Source of the DNA: a bacterium
GTDB taxonomy: Bacteria; Planctomycetota; Planctomycetia; Planctomycetales; Planctomycetaceae
Assembly (NCBI GenBank): GCA_016124895.1
Contig: WGMU01000059.1
Location: 1-48,371, forward strand
Length of the DNA stretch: 48,371 nt
Direction of reading: 5' to 3'
A program made the position numbers and the translations under genes. The notes beneath the pieces were generated by a model. That model ran no database searches. It was not told where the DNA came from and worked only from the letters and a program-made list of their open reading frames with translations. Positions 26,272 to 38,409 of the stretch are shown in pieces. Numbering within the stretch: position 1 is the first letter of the stretch; each line of letters starts with the position of its first letter.

Positions 26272-27738
26272 ATGACCCAATCTCAATCAGCCCGTCTCGT
26301 TGTTTGCTGCAGACACTCGTTCCGCGGCCTGGCAACAATCGTTGTTGCGATTGCCCTGCTGCTTCAGATTCACTCACCAGCCGCCGCACAGCTCGCCGGT
26401 GGTGGCGGCGGCGGACAGGGTGGAGGAGGCTTCGGCGGAGGCGGCGCCGGCGGACAGGGAGGCCGCGGAGGCTTCCCTGGTGGTATCGCGATCGATGCGA
26501 ACGGTGTCGTATCGGCCGACTTCTCTGCAGCAGGGTCTGCGCGCCTGTCGAAGCAGCGAGCCGAAGCATTTCAGTCAAAGTACCTCAACGGAGACATCAA
26601 CACTCCGTCGGAACTGCGTAAGGTTTCGCTCAATCGCCTTGAACAGGCATGCCTGCCGTTTGCGGAAAAAAATCAGCCAGCCTCGGTCGATATGCAGTAC
26701 CTCGCCGGCCTGCAGCGCATTGACTTTGTCTTCCTTTATCCGCAGACCGGCGACCTGGTCATTGCTGGTCCGGCTGGAAGCTTCGCGCCTGACGGAGCCG
26801 GACGCATGGTGAGCGTCGACTCAGGGCGTCCGGTCCTGCGTCTCGACGATCTGCTGGTTTCGCTGCGGACCGTGACTTCCGCCAGCCTGATTGGCTGTTC
26901 GATCGATCCCACGCGTGAGAACCTGGCCCGCTTCAGCGACTACGTGCGGAGAAACAGCACCGCAGCGACACCCGCACAGATCGGCCAACGGTTTCAGGAA
27001 ATGACAGCAGCCCTCGGCCTGCAGGAAGTCTCCGTTTTCGGCATTGCACCGGACTCACACTTCGCACAGACGCTCGTCGACGCCGACTATCAGATGAAAA
27101 TGCTCTCGATCGGCAAAACCCGTGTACCCGTGCGGGGATTCCGCAGTCATCTGGCAATGATCCCGGTCGGAGGCAACACGCTGCAGCGCTGGTGGTTCAC
27201 TCCACTGTACGAACCGTTTCAGAAAACACCCGACGGCAACGCGTACGCATTCTCCGGCCAGCGTGTGCAGTTGATGTCTCAGGAAGAGCAGGTCAACGCG
27301 AGCGGCCAGAAATCGAAAGCGGCTTTTACACGGATTTCCACACAGGCTTTTGCGAAACAGTTCACGGACAAGTACGAGGAAATTGCGGTAGCCTCGCCGG
27401 TCTTCGCCGAACTGCAGAATCTGATCGACCTTGCCGTCCTTGCGGCATTGATCGACAAGGAGAAACTCGACCAGAAAGTTCAGTGGAACATGTCGCTGTT
27501 TCTCGACGAAGAACGTGCCGCGGTCGCTCGTGGACGCGTCCCGAAAACGGTCGACTCAACATTCAACACGCGTAAGGCGGGACGCGTCATCATCGGCCTC
27601 GTTGCCGGCGGCGTTTCCATTCAGGCCCACGAGCTGCTGAATTCAGTCCCTCTGGAAGAATCAACTGACCGCTCGCTGACCGGCCCCGCGTCAGCGTCGA
27701 CACCGGCCGCCGATCTCGCCAACTGGTGGTGGGATTAA
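26272..27738 (+). CDS. DUF1598 domain exported protein
   Basis: About 488 residues from ATG 26272 (a GTG at 26263 is also in frame). An N-terminal signal (LATIVVAIALLLQIHSPAAAQ) is followed by a Gly-rich low-complexity tract (residues about 43-69), then a single large domain. That domain has segments such as LRKVSLNRLEQACL, AGLQRIDFVFLYPQTGDLVIAGP, VLRLDDLLVSLRTV, and FGIAPDSHFAQTLVDADYQMK that match DUF1598, a family described mainly from planctomycetes. Function is unknown. The Gly tract may be a flexible linker between signal and domain. A strong terminator follows. Confidence 0.75.
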   Translation: MTQSQSARLVVCCRHSFRGLATIVVAIALLLQIHSPAAAQLAGGGGGGQGGGGFGGGGAGGQGGRGGFPGGIAIDANGVVSADFSAAGSARLSKQRAEAFQSKYLNGDINTPSELRKVSLNRLEQACLPFAEKNQPASVDMQYLAGLQRIDFVFLYPQTGDLVIAGPAGSFAPDGAGRMVSVDSGRPVLRLDDLLVSLRTVTSASLIGCSIDPTRENLARFSDYVRRNSTAATPAQIGQRFQEMTAALGLQEVSVFGIAPDSHFAQTLVDADYQMKMLSIGKTRVPVRGFRSHLAMIPVGGNTLQRWWFTPLYEPFQKTPDGNAYAFSGQRVQLMSQEEQVNASGQKSKAAFTRISTQAFAKQFTDKYEEIAVASPVFAELQNLIDLAVLAALIDKEKLDQKVQWNMSLFLDEERAAVARGRVPKTVDSTFNTRKAGRVIIGLVAGGVSIQAHELLNSVPLEESTDRSLTGPASASTPAADLANWWWD

Positions 27739-27865
27739 GAGCGGAAGCCGTCGAACGGAAATCATGCCGCGAGTCCTTGCAATTCGCGCAGCCTTTGACA
27801 GCAGGTCGATCGACCCTCGCGATTTCCATCGTCCCCTGACTCGTTCCCGCATGTCTGCCGAATAA

Positions 27866-27908
27866 AAAACAGCCCGGCGAATTCCGCAGGAATCCGCCGG
27901 GCTGTTTT
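27866..27908. terminator. Bidirectional Rho-independent terminator
   Basis: AAAACAGCCCGGCG at 27866-27879 pairs with CGCCGGGCTGTTTT at 27895-27908, extended inside by ATTCC/GGAAT with a 3-nt loop. A-tract on one side and T-tract on the other allow use in both directions, between the convergent DUF1598 and coiled-coil genes. Confidence 0.9.
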
Positions 27909-27944
27909 CATGCAGGACACTTGCCACCATCGGCCTTCGCCCTC

Positions 27945-28718
27945 TCAACGAATTGTCAGTGAGAAACCGAAGCTGCGTCCGTTCTGCTGGAACAGAGGCA
28001 CGTTCACCGCGTTCTGACCGCGACCGAAGTTGCTTCGACCGATTGCATGGTGCCGGCCACCTCGCCCGGTCCAACTATTGAAACCACCAGCCGTCCCGAA
28101 TCCGATCTGGACACTGGGCTGCACCGGAGGCCGCGGAGCTGGAGGCGGTACCACAACGACGGGCTGTGGCGGAAGAGATTGAACGTGACTGTGATGAATG
28201 ATCCCCTGCCGAGCCGCCAGCAACTGATTCAGTTCGTTCGTCAGGCACTGGAGTTCCGCACCAATCTTCTGCGTCCGTTCACACAGCTCGTTCAGACTCC
28301 GCTCGTGAGCCCTGGACATCATTCCGCAACTGCTCCGCAAATGCGGCGGCACAAAGCATGACCGAGCCCACGTTCGCAGCTCGTCGATGTGATGCTCTAC
28401 GTCTGCGAGCTGCCGCGACATCACTTGAACATGCCTTGCGATCTCATCGAGCTGGCCGCCGTGCCGAGTCAGATCGCGAACGCAGTCGGCGTTCTCTTCC
28501 AGTCCGTTCAAATTCGTGAGCAGACACTGCTGAATCGGAACTGGCAGGTCACGGAAGTCGTACTTGACGATCCGCTGCGCCCGCTCCGCCTGGGAGTCGA
28601 TGTCGCGAGCATGGTCGTCGATATCCATGTAATGCCCTGCCTGGGCGGCTGACGTCGCGACTCCCAAAACGGTCATCGCAGCCATCGCCCACATCGCTGT
28701 TCCGGTGAGATTCCTCAT
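27945..28718 (-). CDS. Exported coiled-coil protein of unknown function
   Basis: A 257-residue protein with a signal peptide (MWAMAAMTVLGVATSAAQAGH). Residues about 33-165 are helical with heptad-like spacing and several Cys (DCVRDLTRHGGQLDEIARHV, RQLADVEHHIDELRTW), which suggests a coiled coil. A Pro-rich stretch (VVVVPPPAPRPPVQP) and a Gly/Asn/Arg-rich tail ending in GRSFGFSLTIR follow. No family is recognised. Location is probably periplasmic or envelope-linked. It stands alone and is convergent with the DUF1598 gene across a shared terminator. Confidence 0.7.
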   Translation of the reverse strand: MRNLTGTAMWAMAAMTVLGVATSAAQAGHYMDIDDHARDIDSQAERAQRIVKYDFRDLPVPIQQCLLTNLNGLEENADCVRDLTRHGGQLDEIARHVQVMSRQLADVEHHIDELRTWARSCFVPPHLRSSCGMMSRAHERSLNELCERTQKIGAELQCLTNELNQLLAARQGIIHHSHVQSLPPQPVVVVPPPAPRPPVQPSVQIGFGTAGGFNSWTGRGGRHHAIGRSNFGRGQNAVNVPLFQQNGRSFGFSLTIR

Positions 28719-29218
28719 TCTTCTGCTCCTTCTGTCTCGGGAAATCGAAGGCTCGGGTTGTCGTCATCGTTGCTTCCCGAGTGCTCGTCCCTTTGGCACG
28801 TCGCATTCCAGAAACGAGCAGCAACACACAAAGTTGAGACGCAACTCAATTTACAAAAATGAGTTACATCACTTTTCAGGTTTTTCCAGCCCGACCGAAC
28901 GCATCAAAATTCGCGGCACGATTACTCATAGTGATGGCGCTTCGGCGGTCGGCGTTCTCAATTTGATCTGTGGACCGTTTGGCTGACCACCGAATTGCAG
29001 GATGGCGCCGCAAAGAGTGCTCAGAAATCGCCAACGATCCGGTTGAGCGTCCGGAGCCTGCGAATCTCCGCTCGCCTCCTGTCACCACCACGATCTCGAC
29101 AGGCCGGTTTTCCTCACAGAGACCGTCCGATAGACTCGCGCTGATGAGGAATCCGGTTGGCGCTGACCACAGACCTTGCCGCCAACGCTCACCCGAGACC
29201 ACACAGGGAGTCCTTCCA
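28719..29218. other. Intergenic region between divergent genes, no gene seen
   Basis: This must carry the promoters for the coiled-coil gene (minus) and the Gfo/Idh/MocA gene (plus). An AT-rich part at 28830-28880 holds TTGAG-N6-CTCAA (28834-28849), an operator-like inverted repeat, followed by AATTTACAAAAATGAG. No reading frame looked real. Confidence 0.35.
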
Positions 29219-30598
29219 ATGAGTCAGCAGACCCGCCGTTCGTTTCTGAAAACGTCCGTCGCCGCGGCAGCCGCCGGAACGATGCCATACTGGTTTACAA
29301 GTTCTCAGCCGGCCGCATTCGGCTACGCAAGTGCTGGTGAGCGGCCCGTCGTTGGCTGCATCGGCACCGGTAGCCGCTGGGGCTCCGTCGGGCCGGCTGC
29401 CTTCAACTTCGCTGACTGTGCCGCCGTCTGCGATGTGGACTCCAATCACGCCGGAGCTGCGAAGGAACGAGTCGCCGGGATTCAGAACAAGGCTGGTCGC
29501 GACCGCCAGATCGACATTTACGAGGACTATCGCAAGGTTCTTGATCGCAAAGACATCGACATCGTCACGATCGTCACCCCCGACCACTGGCATTCAAAGA
29601 TCGCCATCGAAGCCATGCAGGCCGGCAAGGACATCTACTGCGAAAAGCCGCTGACGCTGACGATCAACGAAGGCAAGCAGATCATCAAGGTTCTCGAAGA
29701 GACCAGACGCGTTTTCCAGGTCGGCACGCAGCAACGGACCGATTTCGACCGCCGCTTCCTGAACGCGATTGCAATGGTCCGCGACGGGCGCATTGGCCAG
29801 GTTCAGACGGTCACCTGCAATATCGGCGGCTCCACGGACAGCGGCCCGATCCCGGTGACTGATGTGCCATCGGGCTTGAACTGGGAGATGTGGCTCGGTC
29901 AGTGCCCGGTCGTTGACTTCCGCTTCAAGGAAGGCGGCCGCTGGGGCAACACCCGATGCCATTACGAATTCCGCTGGTGGTACGAGTACTCGGGCGGAAA
30001 GATGACTGACTGGGGAGCCCATCACGTCGACATCGCGCAGTGGGCGATCGAGCAGAATGGCCCGGACCAGGGCGTCGTCTCCGTTGAACCGGCCATGCAC
30101 AAGCACCCGGTTCCGTTTAAAGACGGGATGCCACAGCATGACGACCGGTACAACGCCGCCATCGAGTTCGACGTCAAGTGCATCTTTGCCAACGGCGTCG
30201 AGATGCACATTGTCAGCTCGTCGGCCGACGGCAACGGGATCCTGTTCGAAGGGACCAAAGGTCGCTTTCATGTCGGCCGGGGCAGAACTAAAGGTGGTCC
30301 GTTTGAGCACCTCAAAGACAACCCGTTGCCGGACAACGCGATCGCCAAAGTGTATGGCGGCAAGGAACCGACCAGTCACATGCAGAACTTCATGGACTGC
30401 GTCAAGAGCCGGGAAACACCGATCAGCGACGTCTGGACGCACCACCGCGCGATGACGACCTGCCACCTGGCAAACATCGCGATCCGGCTCGACAAAGCGC
30501 TCGAATGGGATCCGAAGTCGCAGCAGATCACTAATGACCCAGGCCTCAATTCCTGGCAGGCTCGCGAGCAGCGAAAAGGTTATGAGATCAACGTCTGA
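29219..30598 (+). CDS. Tat-exported Gfo/Idh/MocA family oxidoreductase
   Basis: 459 residues from ATG 29219, with GGGAG upstream. The Tat signal is clear ([17 protein letters not shown]). The NAD(P)-binding fold begins with [13 protein letters not shown], then [21 protein letters not shown], and the family EKP motif in YCEKPLTLT. The C-terminal part ([25 protein letters not shown]) has the usual sugar-binding look. Planctomycete members carry a Tat signal because the enzyme is exported folded with its cofactor; several act on sugars to give 3-keto products, the substrate type of DUF1080 hydrolases such as the one at 5801. The exact sugar is unknown. Confidence 0.9.
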   Translation: MSQQTRRSFLKTSVAAAAAGTMPYWFTSSQPAAFGYASAGERPVVGCIGTGSRWGSVGPAAFNFADCAAVCDVDSNHAGAAKERVAGIQNKAGRDRQIDIYEDYRKVLDRKDIDIVTIVTPDHWHSKIAIEAMQAGKDIYCEKPLTLTINEGKQIIKVLEETRRVFQVGTQQRTDFDRRFLNAIAMVRDGRIGQVQTVTCNIGGSTDSGPIPVTDVPSGLNWEMWLGQCPVVDFRFKEGGRWGNTRCHYEFRWWYEYSGGKMTDWGAHHVDIAQWAIEQNGPDQGVVSVEPAMHKHPVPFKDGMPQHDDRYNAAIEFDVKCIFANGVEMHIVSSSADGNGILFEGTKGRFHVGRGRTKGGPFEHLKDNPLPDNAIAKVYGGKEPTSHMQNFMDCVKSRETPISDVWTHHRAMTTCHLANIAIRLDKALEWDPKSQQITNDPGLNSWQAREQRKGYEINV

Positions 30599-30708
30599 TT
30601 GATCTGACAGATGTCGCGACGCAGGCCGGACGGAGTGCAGCGAGTTCCGGCGATCCCGAAATCCGTGCCGGAGCGGCGCTGCGATTAATCCGGCCTGCAA
30701 GCCACGGC

Positions 30709-30738
30709 AGCCCGGTCGAAGTTCGACCGGGCTGTTTT
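30709..30738 (+). terminator. Rho-independent terminator after Gfo/Idh/MocA gene
   Basis: AGCCCGGTCGAA and TTCGACCGGGCT form a stem (30709-30720 with 30722-30733) followed by GTTTTCC. The stem base CAGCCCGG...CCGGGCTGTTTT is the same as in the terminator at 27866-27908. Confidence 0.85.
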
Positions 30739-30840
30739 CCTTGGCAGCCAGTTTGCAGATTCACCGCCGTTGATCGCGAAGCAACAGCCGTCGCCGATAC
30801 GATTCCAGGCTCACCCAATGCACACGATACGGAGTCCAGC

Positions 30841-33264
30841 ATGAAGCGCATCATAGAACGTGCAGCAGCCCTTAACTCGTATCCGGCGTTCTGTCTGGCA
30901 ATCGCGGTAACACTGTCTCGCCTCGTCACTGCCCAGGACTCGCCGGAGCCCTTGTCGTTCACAATCGAACGTTCCGCTGCCCACAGCGGCTTCGACGGCA
31001 ATAAGTGCTGGGTCCACGCACGGGCAGGTGCCATTCCTGGAGGAGTCTCAGGCAACGAGTCCGACAAGCCGCTCGTCGTGATGACGATGCAGAAGCTGTT
31101 GTTGAGTGGTTCCGATGTTTTCTATGCGCTGAATGAGACTCGATCAGCGGACCTCGGGGAAACCTGGACGGCGCCGATCGAGCACGCCTCGTTTGCCCGC
31201 CAGACAGTCACTGCACCGGTCACTGAAACAGACAAACTGCCCACGGGAGCCGGCATCGCTCCGCAACTGCTGCAGCCGGGTGACGAAACGACCGTCTGTG
31301 ACTTCGCTCCGAAGTGGCACGCAGCGACGCAAAGGCTGCTCGGTCTCGGTCACACGGTCTGGTATCACGACAACAAGGTCATGCACGTTCGCCCGCGCGG
31401 CATTGCCTGGGCTGTTTACGACGCGAAAGCGAAATCCTGGTCTCCCTGGCAGACAGTCAAGCTGCCGGACCGGCCCGAGTTTCAGTGTGCAGGTTCCGGC
31501 AGTGTGCAGCGCGTCGACCTGCTCGGCGGCGACATGCTGATCCCGTTCTACTTCAAGGAGCCGAAGCAGACGCAGTACTCGGTCACCGTCTGCCGCTGCC
31601 GCTTCGATGGCCGCTCGCTCGACTACATTGAGCACGGCAACTCGCTGACGATCCCAGTGAAACGCGGGCTGTACGAGCCCTCGCTGACGAAGTTCCGCGG
31701 TCGGTACTACCTCACGCTGCGGAACGACGCTCACGGTTATGTCAGCGTCAGCGACGATGGCCTGCACTTCGACGAGCCGCGTCGCTGGACGTTCGACGAC
31801 GGCAGCGATCTGGGCAACTACAACACTCAGCAGCACTGGGTGACGCACAGTGACGGACTGTATCTCGTCTACACGCGACGCGGCGCGAACAACAATCACG
31901 TCTTCCGCCATCGCGCTCCGCTGTTCATCGCCCGCGTTGATCCGGACAAGCTGCACGTCATCCGCGACACCGAACAGGTACTTGTTCCTGAACGAGGCGC
32001 CCGGCTCGGCAACTTCGGTGTCGCCGACGTTTCGCCAGACGAGACCTGGGTCACAGTCACCGAGTGGATGCAGCCGAAAGGTGTCGAGAAATACGGCAGT
32101 GACAACAGCGTCTTCGTCGCGAAGCTCAAGTGGAGCCAGCCGAACAAACTCGTCAGTGGCGTCGCTGATCCTCAGTTCAAGACTGGTAAGGACAGCGCCG
32201 AAGCCCGCTGGGAGGCAATCAGGCCATACTTCGCCCCACCAGTCAAATGGCAGAACCAGTTCGGGACGTACAAGTCGCCTTTGACATTCGCCGATGGCAG
32301 CGAGGTCAGGACTCCCGCCGACTGGCAGCGCCGCCGCGCCGAGATTCTCTCCGAGTGGCAAAGTCTGCTCGGCGAGTGGCCGCCGCTGATCACAAATCCT
32401 GACGTTGAAATCCTCGACTCGGAACGCCGCGAGAACTTCACACAGCACCGCGTTCGCTTTCTCTGGACGCCGAACGAAAAGACCACTGGCTACCTGCTGA
32501 TCCCCGACGGCGAGGGTCCTCACCCGGCCGTCGTCACCGTCTTTTACGAACCGGAAACCGCGATCGGCCAGGGCACGCCGAATCGCGACTTCGCCCTGCA
32601 GCTTGCACGGCGAGGTTTCGTCGCTCTTTCAATCGGTACGACCGAAGCCAGTCAGGCTCACACATACGCGCTCTATTACCCCAGCATTGCAGATGCAAAA
32701 GTGCAGCCGCTGTCGATGCTCGGCTGTGCCGCCGCCAACGCCTGGCAGGTCCTGGCAAGCCGTCCCGAAGTCGATTCAAAGCGAATCGGCATCGTCGGAC
32801 ACTCGTTCGGCGGCAAGTGGTCGATGTTCGCTTCCTGCCTGTTCGACAAATTCGCCTGCGCCGCCTGGTCGGATCCTGGCATCGTCTTTGACGATCCGCG
32901 TCCCAGCGTCAATTACTGGGAGCCCTGGTATCTGGGTTACCACCCGAAACCGTGGCGTCAGCGAGGTCTGGTCACGACCGACAATCCCGCTCGCGGTCTC
33001 TACCCGCAGCTCATGTCCGCCGGTCGCGACCTGCATGAACTTCACGCGCTGATGGCACCGCGACCGTTTCTTGTATCGGGCGGTTCGGAAGATGCGCCGA
33101 GTCGCTGGGAAGCACTCAATCACTCGATCGCCGTCTACCGAATCCTCGGCTACGAAAACCGAGTCGCTATGACCAACCGACCGGACCATTCGCCGAACGA
33201 CGATTCCAACGAAGTCCTCTACTCGTTCTTCGAGCACTTCCTTACGAACAGCGTGGCAAGGTAA
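30841..33264 (+). CDS. Sialidase-like propeller fused to acetylesterase-like hydrolase
   Basis: 807 residues with a signal-like N-terminus and GGAG before the start. Residues about 40-435 read as a sialidase/neuraminidase-like beta-propeller (the repeating strand pattern GRYYLTLRNDAHGYVSVSDDGLHF, ETWVTVTEWMQ and DNSVFVAKLKW). Residues about 445-805 are an alpha/beta hydrolase of the acetylxylan-esterase-like type: GIVGHSFGGKW places the nucleophile at S655, and a RPDHSPND segment near 785-792 fits the catalytic His. Sialic acids are often O-acetylated, so a one-chain pair of de-acetylase and sialidase would be useful, but this is inference; the propeller could act on another sugar. It stands alone behind a terminator. 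Confidence 0.8.
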   Translation: MKRIIERAAALNSYPAFCLAIAVTLSRLVTAQDSPEPLSFTIERSAAHSGFDGNKCWVHARAGAIPGGVSGNESDKPLVVMTMQKLLLSGSDVFYALNETRSADLGETWTAPIEHASFARQTVTAPVTETDKLPTGAGIAPQLLQPGDETTVCDFAPKWHAATQRLLGLGHTVWYHDNKVMHVRPRGIAWAVYDAKAKSWSPWQTVKLPDRPEFQCAGSGSVQRVDLLGGDMLIPFYFKEPKQTQYSVTVCRCRFDGRSLDYIEHGNSLTIPVKRGLYEPSLTKFRGRYYLTLRNDAHGYVSVSDDGLHFDEPRRWTFDDGSDLGNYNTQQHWVTHSDGLYLVYTRRGANNNHVFRHRAPLFIARVDPDKLHVIRDTEQVLVPERGARLGNFGVADVSPDETWVTVTEWMQPKGVEKYGSDNSVFVAKLKWSQPNKLVSGVADPQFKTGKDSAEARWEAIRPYFAPPVKWQNQFGTYKSPLTFADGSEVRTPADWQRRRAEILSEWQSLLGEWPPLITNPDVEILDSERRENFTQHRVRFLWTPNEKTTGYLLIPDGEGPHPAVVTVFYEPETAIGQGTPNRDFALQLARRGFVALSIGTTEASQAHTYALYYPSIADAKVQPLSMLGCAAANAWQVLASRPEVDSKRIGIVGHSFGGKWSMFASCLFDKFACAAWSDPGIVFDDPRPSVNYWEPWYLGYHPKPWRQRGLVTTDNPARGLYPQLMSAGRDLHELHALMAPRPFLVSGGSEDAPSRWEALNHSIAVYRILGYENRVAMTNRPDHSPNDDSNEVLYSFFEHFLTNSVAR

Positions 33265-33372
33265 TCGACAGAGTCGTCGATCTCCTCACGCATTCAGGTC
33301 CAACGGTCACCATTCCCACAGACCTTTGCGACACTGTCGAAGTCATTCGTCAGATCGCCCTGCCCTGCCCCG

Positions 33373-34674
33373 TCAGTCGGCGAGTTCGTGACGGACGCGG
33401 CGGACATCGTCAATTCTCGACAGGAACGCGTCGAGACAAGCGGGATCGAACTGATGGCTGCGGCCTTCCTCCAGGAAGGCGATGCACTGTTCGGTGGGAA
33501 AGGCATCCTTATAGGGGCGGTGACTGGAAAGCGCATCGAACACATCAGCCACGGCGGTGATACGGCCTTCCAGCGGAATCTGCTCTCTACGCAGCCCCAG
33601 GGGATAGCCGCTGCCGTCCCACCGCTCGTGATGCGTGAGTGCAATCCGGAAGGCGACTTCCAGAAGTGGTGAAGCAAGACCGTCGGTGAGACGCGGCCCA
33701 TGCTCCAGGCGTTCCCTCAACCACTCAAGCCGGCTTTCTCTGTTCCCGCTGCCGGGACGCTCTGGTTCAACGATGTCTGCTCCAAATGCGCAATGCCGAC
33801 GCATCGCGGCACACTCCTCATCAGTCAACGGACCGGGCTTCAGCAGAATTGAGTCCGGGATGCCGATCTTCCCCACATCATGGAGCTGTGCGGCCGGCTC
33901 CAGAATATCGAGCACTCGAGTTGTCAGCCCCAGTTGCTCACCGATCAGCCGCGCGTAACGACCAACTCGTACAACGTGTTTGCCCGTGTCGTCGTCGCGA
34001 TACTCGCCAGCCTTCGCCAGGCAGCGGACAACATCCTGACGCGACGCTTCCAACTGAGCCGTCCGTTGGCGTACCGCCTGTTCGAGTTCGGTCGAGTAAC
34101 TCCTGAGATGATCATGATGTGCTTTAATGGTCAGCATATTCCGCACACGTGCAGCCATCTCTGCGTGCATGATCGGCTTGGTGAGGAAATCCGTGGCGCC
34201 GAGTTTCAGTGCGTGGATCCGAGTCTCGTAATCGGTATTCGCCGTGAGAATAACGACGGGCAGCGTCGCATGACGCTCGCTGCGGCGAATGGCCTGCAGA
34301 ACGTCAAAACCGCTCATGCCCGGCATCTGGATATCGAGCAGCACGATGTCCGGATTGCACTCTTCCACGAGAGCCAGCGCTTCCTCCGGCTTCGTGGTCG
34401 AAGCGAAGTTCTCATAGCCATCGACTTCGAGGAAACCGCGGACCACGTCAATGTTCAAAGGCTCGTCATCGACGACCAGAATTCTTGCCGACAGCGGATT
34501 GCTGAGCAGGCCGTGCGACAGATCTGCGGTGGCCGCATTCGTTTCTGATGCTGAACCCGTCACGAGTTCGATTGCTCGTAGACCATCGTCGATCATGCGC
34601 AGCAGATGTTCCGTCTGCGCGTCGCTCCTTAATGAGCACCTGTCGTTCGATTCCAGAACAGTATCAGCCAACAC
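33373..34674 (-). CDS. Response regulator with HD-GYP domain (c-di-GMP phosphodiesterase)
   Basis: 433 residues. The receiver at about 63-180 has the acidic pair (VVDDEP), acceptor D114 (VLLDIQMPG) and K166 (FLTKP). A coiled linker leads to an HD-GYP domain at about 215-425 with the HD pair in LHDVGKIGIPDSILLKPG (H265-D266) and HHERWDGSGYP carrying the GYP motif. Such proteins hydrolyse c-di-GMP once the receiver is phosphorylated. The first 60 residues have no clear fold. The start overlaps the end of the upstream truncated receiver gene by 11 nt, so translation is probably coupled. The hybrid kinase at 35021 is the likely phosphate donor, by position. Confidence 0.9.
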   Translation of the reverse strand: MLADTVLESNDRCSLRSDAQTEHLLRMIDDGLRAIELVTGSASETNAATADLSHGLLSNPLSARILVVDDEPLNIDVVRGFLEVDGYENFASTTKPEEALALVEECNPDIVLLDIQMPGMSGFDVLQAIRRSERHATLPVVILTANTDYETRIHALKLGATDFLTKPIMHAEMAARVRNMLTIKAHHDHLRSYSTELEQAVRQRTAQLEASRQDVVRCLAKAGEYRDDDTGKHVVRVGRYARLIGEQLGLTTRVLDILEPAAQLHDVGKIGIPDSILLKPGPLTDEECAAMRRHCAFGADIVEPERPGSGNRESRLEWLRERLEHGPRLTDGLASPLLEVAFRIALTHHERWDGSGYPLGLRREQIPLEGRITAVADVFDALSSHRPYKDAFPTEQCIAFLEEGRSHQFDPACLDAFLSRIDDVRRVRHELAD

Positions 34675-34915
34675 AGCTCAACCTTTCGAAGATTCTCGAT
34701 CGAGTCTGAACCTGACGCAGAAACCCGGCACTGTTCACACCAGCAATCTTCATGTTGGAAGCAATCACCGCAGACGACCCGTCTGTCGTAATCCGACCGA
34801 GCCCGGCTTCGCCGCTGATCACGACGTCAATCTCAAAGCGGTCTTTGAGCCGAAGCTGGTCGGCAACGAGGACAGTTTCCTCGTCAGCAACAACAAGCAT
34901 GGTCTGACTGTTCAT
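34664..34915 (-). CDS. Truncated receiver-like protein lacking phospho-acceptor Asp
   Basis: 83 residues from ATG 34915. The sequence is recognisably the front half of a response-regulator receiver: MLVVADEETVLVADQL (where VDDE is usual), ISGEAGLGRI, and VIASNMKIAGVNSAGFL, where the family has SDM-type sequence with the acceptor Asp. Here that position is N54. The later parts of the fold (the Thr/Ser strand and the conserved Lys) are missing. It is either a decaying remnant or an Asp-less partner of its neighbour. It lies between the hybrid kinase and the HD-GYP regulator and overlaps the latter by 11 nt. Confidence 0.6.
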   Translation of the reverse strand: MNSQTMLVVADEETVLVADQLRLKDRFEIDVVISGEAGLGRITTDGSSAVIASNMKIAGVNSAGFLRQVQTRSRIFERLSCVG

Positions 34916-35020
34916 GGTGGCTGGGAGTGACGTGACAGTGGTCGAGTGACGAGCGACTGACATTGAGAACTGACAACTCCGCGTTCTGAAGAATGCAGAT
35001 GGGGGATTTCTCCCTGGAAG

Positions 35021-37951
<2,931 letters not shown>

Positions 37952-38409
37952 TTGTTTTCCTGACGTCGACCCGGACCATTTGCTTCAGCGAAGGTCGCTC
38001 CGTCACTGAACTGAACGTAGTCCACTGAAATTCTAAATGTCGTTAATCCTCGCCAGTGACGGCCGAAAATCACGTTGATCGGACACGGAAATCCAACCAC
38101 CGACTTCACTCCGTCAGACGTCCACCTCCTGAACTCCTCAGAACTGATCCACCATCACGAATATGGGCATGAAGCTGCCGCCTCGCTGGCGGATGTGCGA
38201 CACATCTGGCTGGAGAATGTCTGCCCTGATGACGATCCATTCTTCAAACCTTCAGCCAGTAAGCGACCATGCAACGTTGCCGGACTCTCGCCACTCACAG
38301 ACAATGTTCCGTTCGTGACAACCTCTGAAAAGCAATGGCTGGTTTTCAGCCACATCTTACCCGCCCGTTAAATCCCCACAGTCTCCCTCCTCAGTCCTGG
38401 ATCCGTCCC
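37952..38409. other. Intergenic region between divergent genes, no gene accepted
   Basis: This separates the hybrid kinase (minus) from the DUF1501 gene (plus). A 98-residue open frame at 38075-38371 shows no known pattern and was not accepted. No repeat was seen. Confidence 0.35.

Noticed and set aside
26398-26480. Gly-rich run as a silk-like or ice-binding protein
   Set aside because: It is a short linker between signal and DUF1598 domain.
31144-32523. 459-residue open frame antisense to the sialidase-like/esterase gene
   Set aside because: Mirror frame of a gene with clear domains; composition unlike a real protein.
38075-38371. 98-residue open frame before DUF1501
   Set aside because: No ribosome-binding site or family pattern seen; probability of a chance frame is high.
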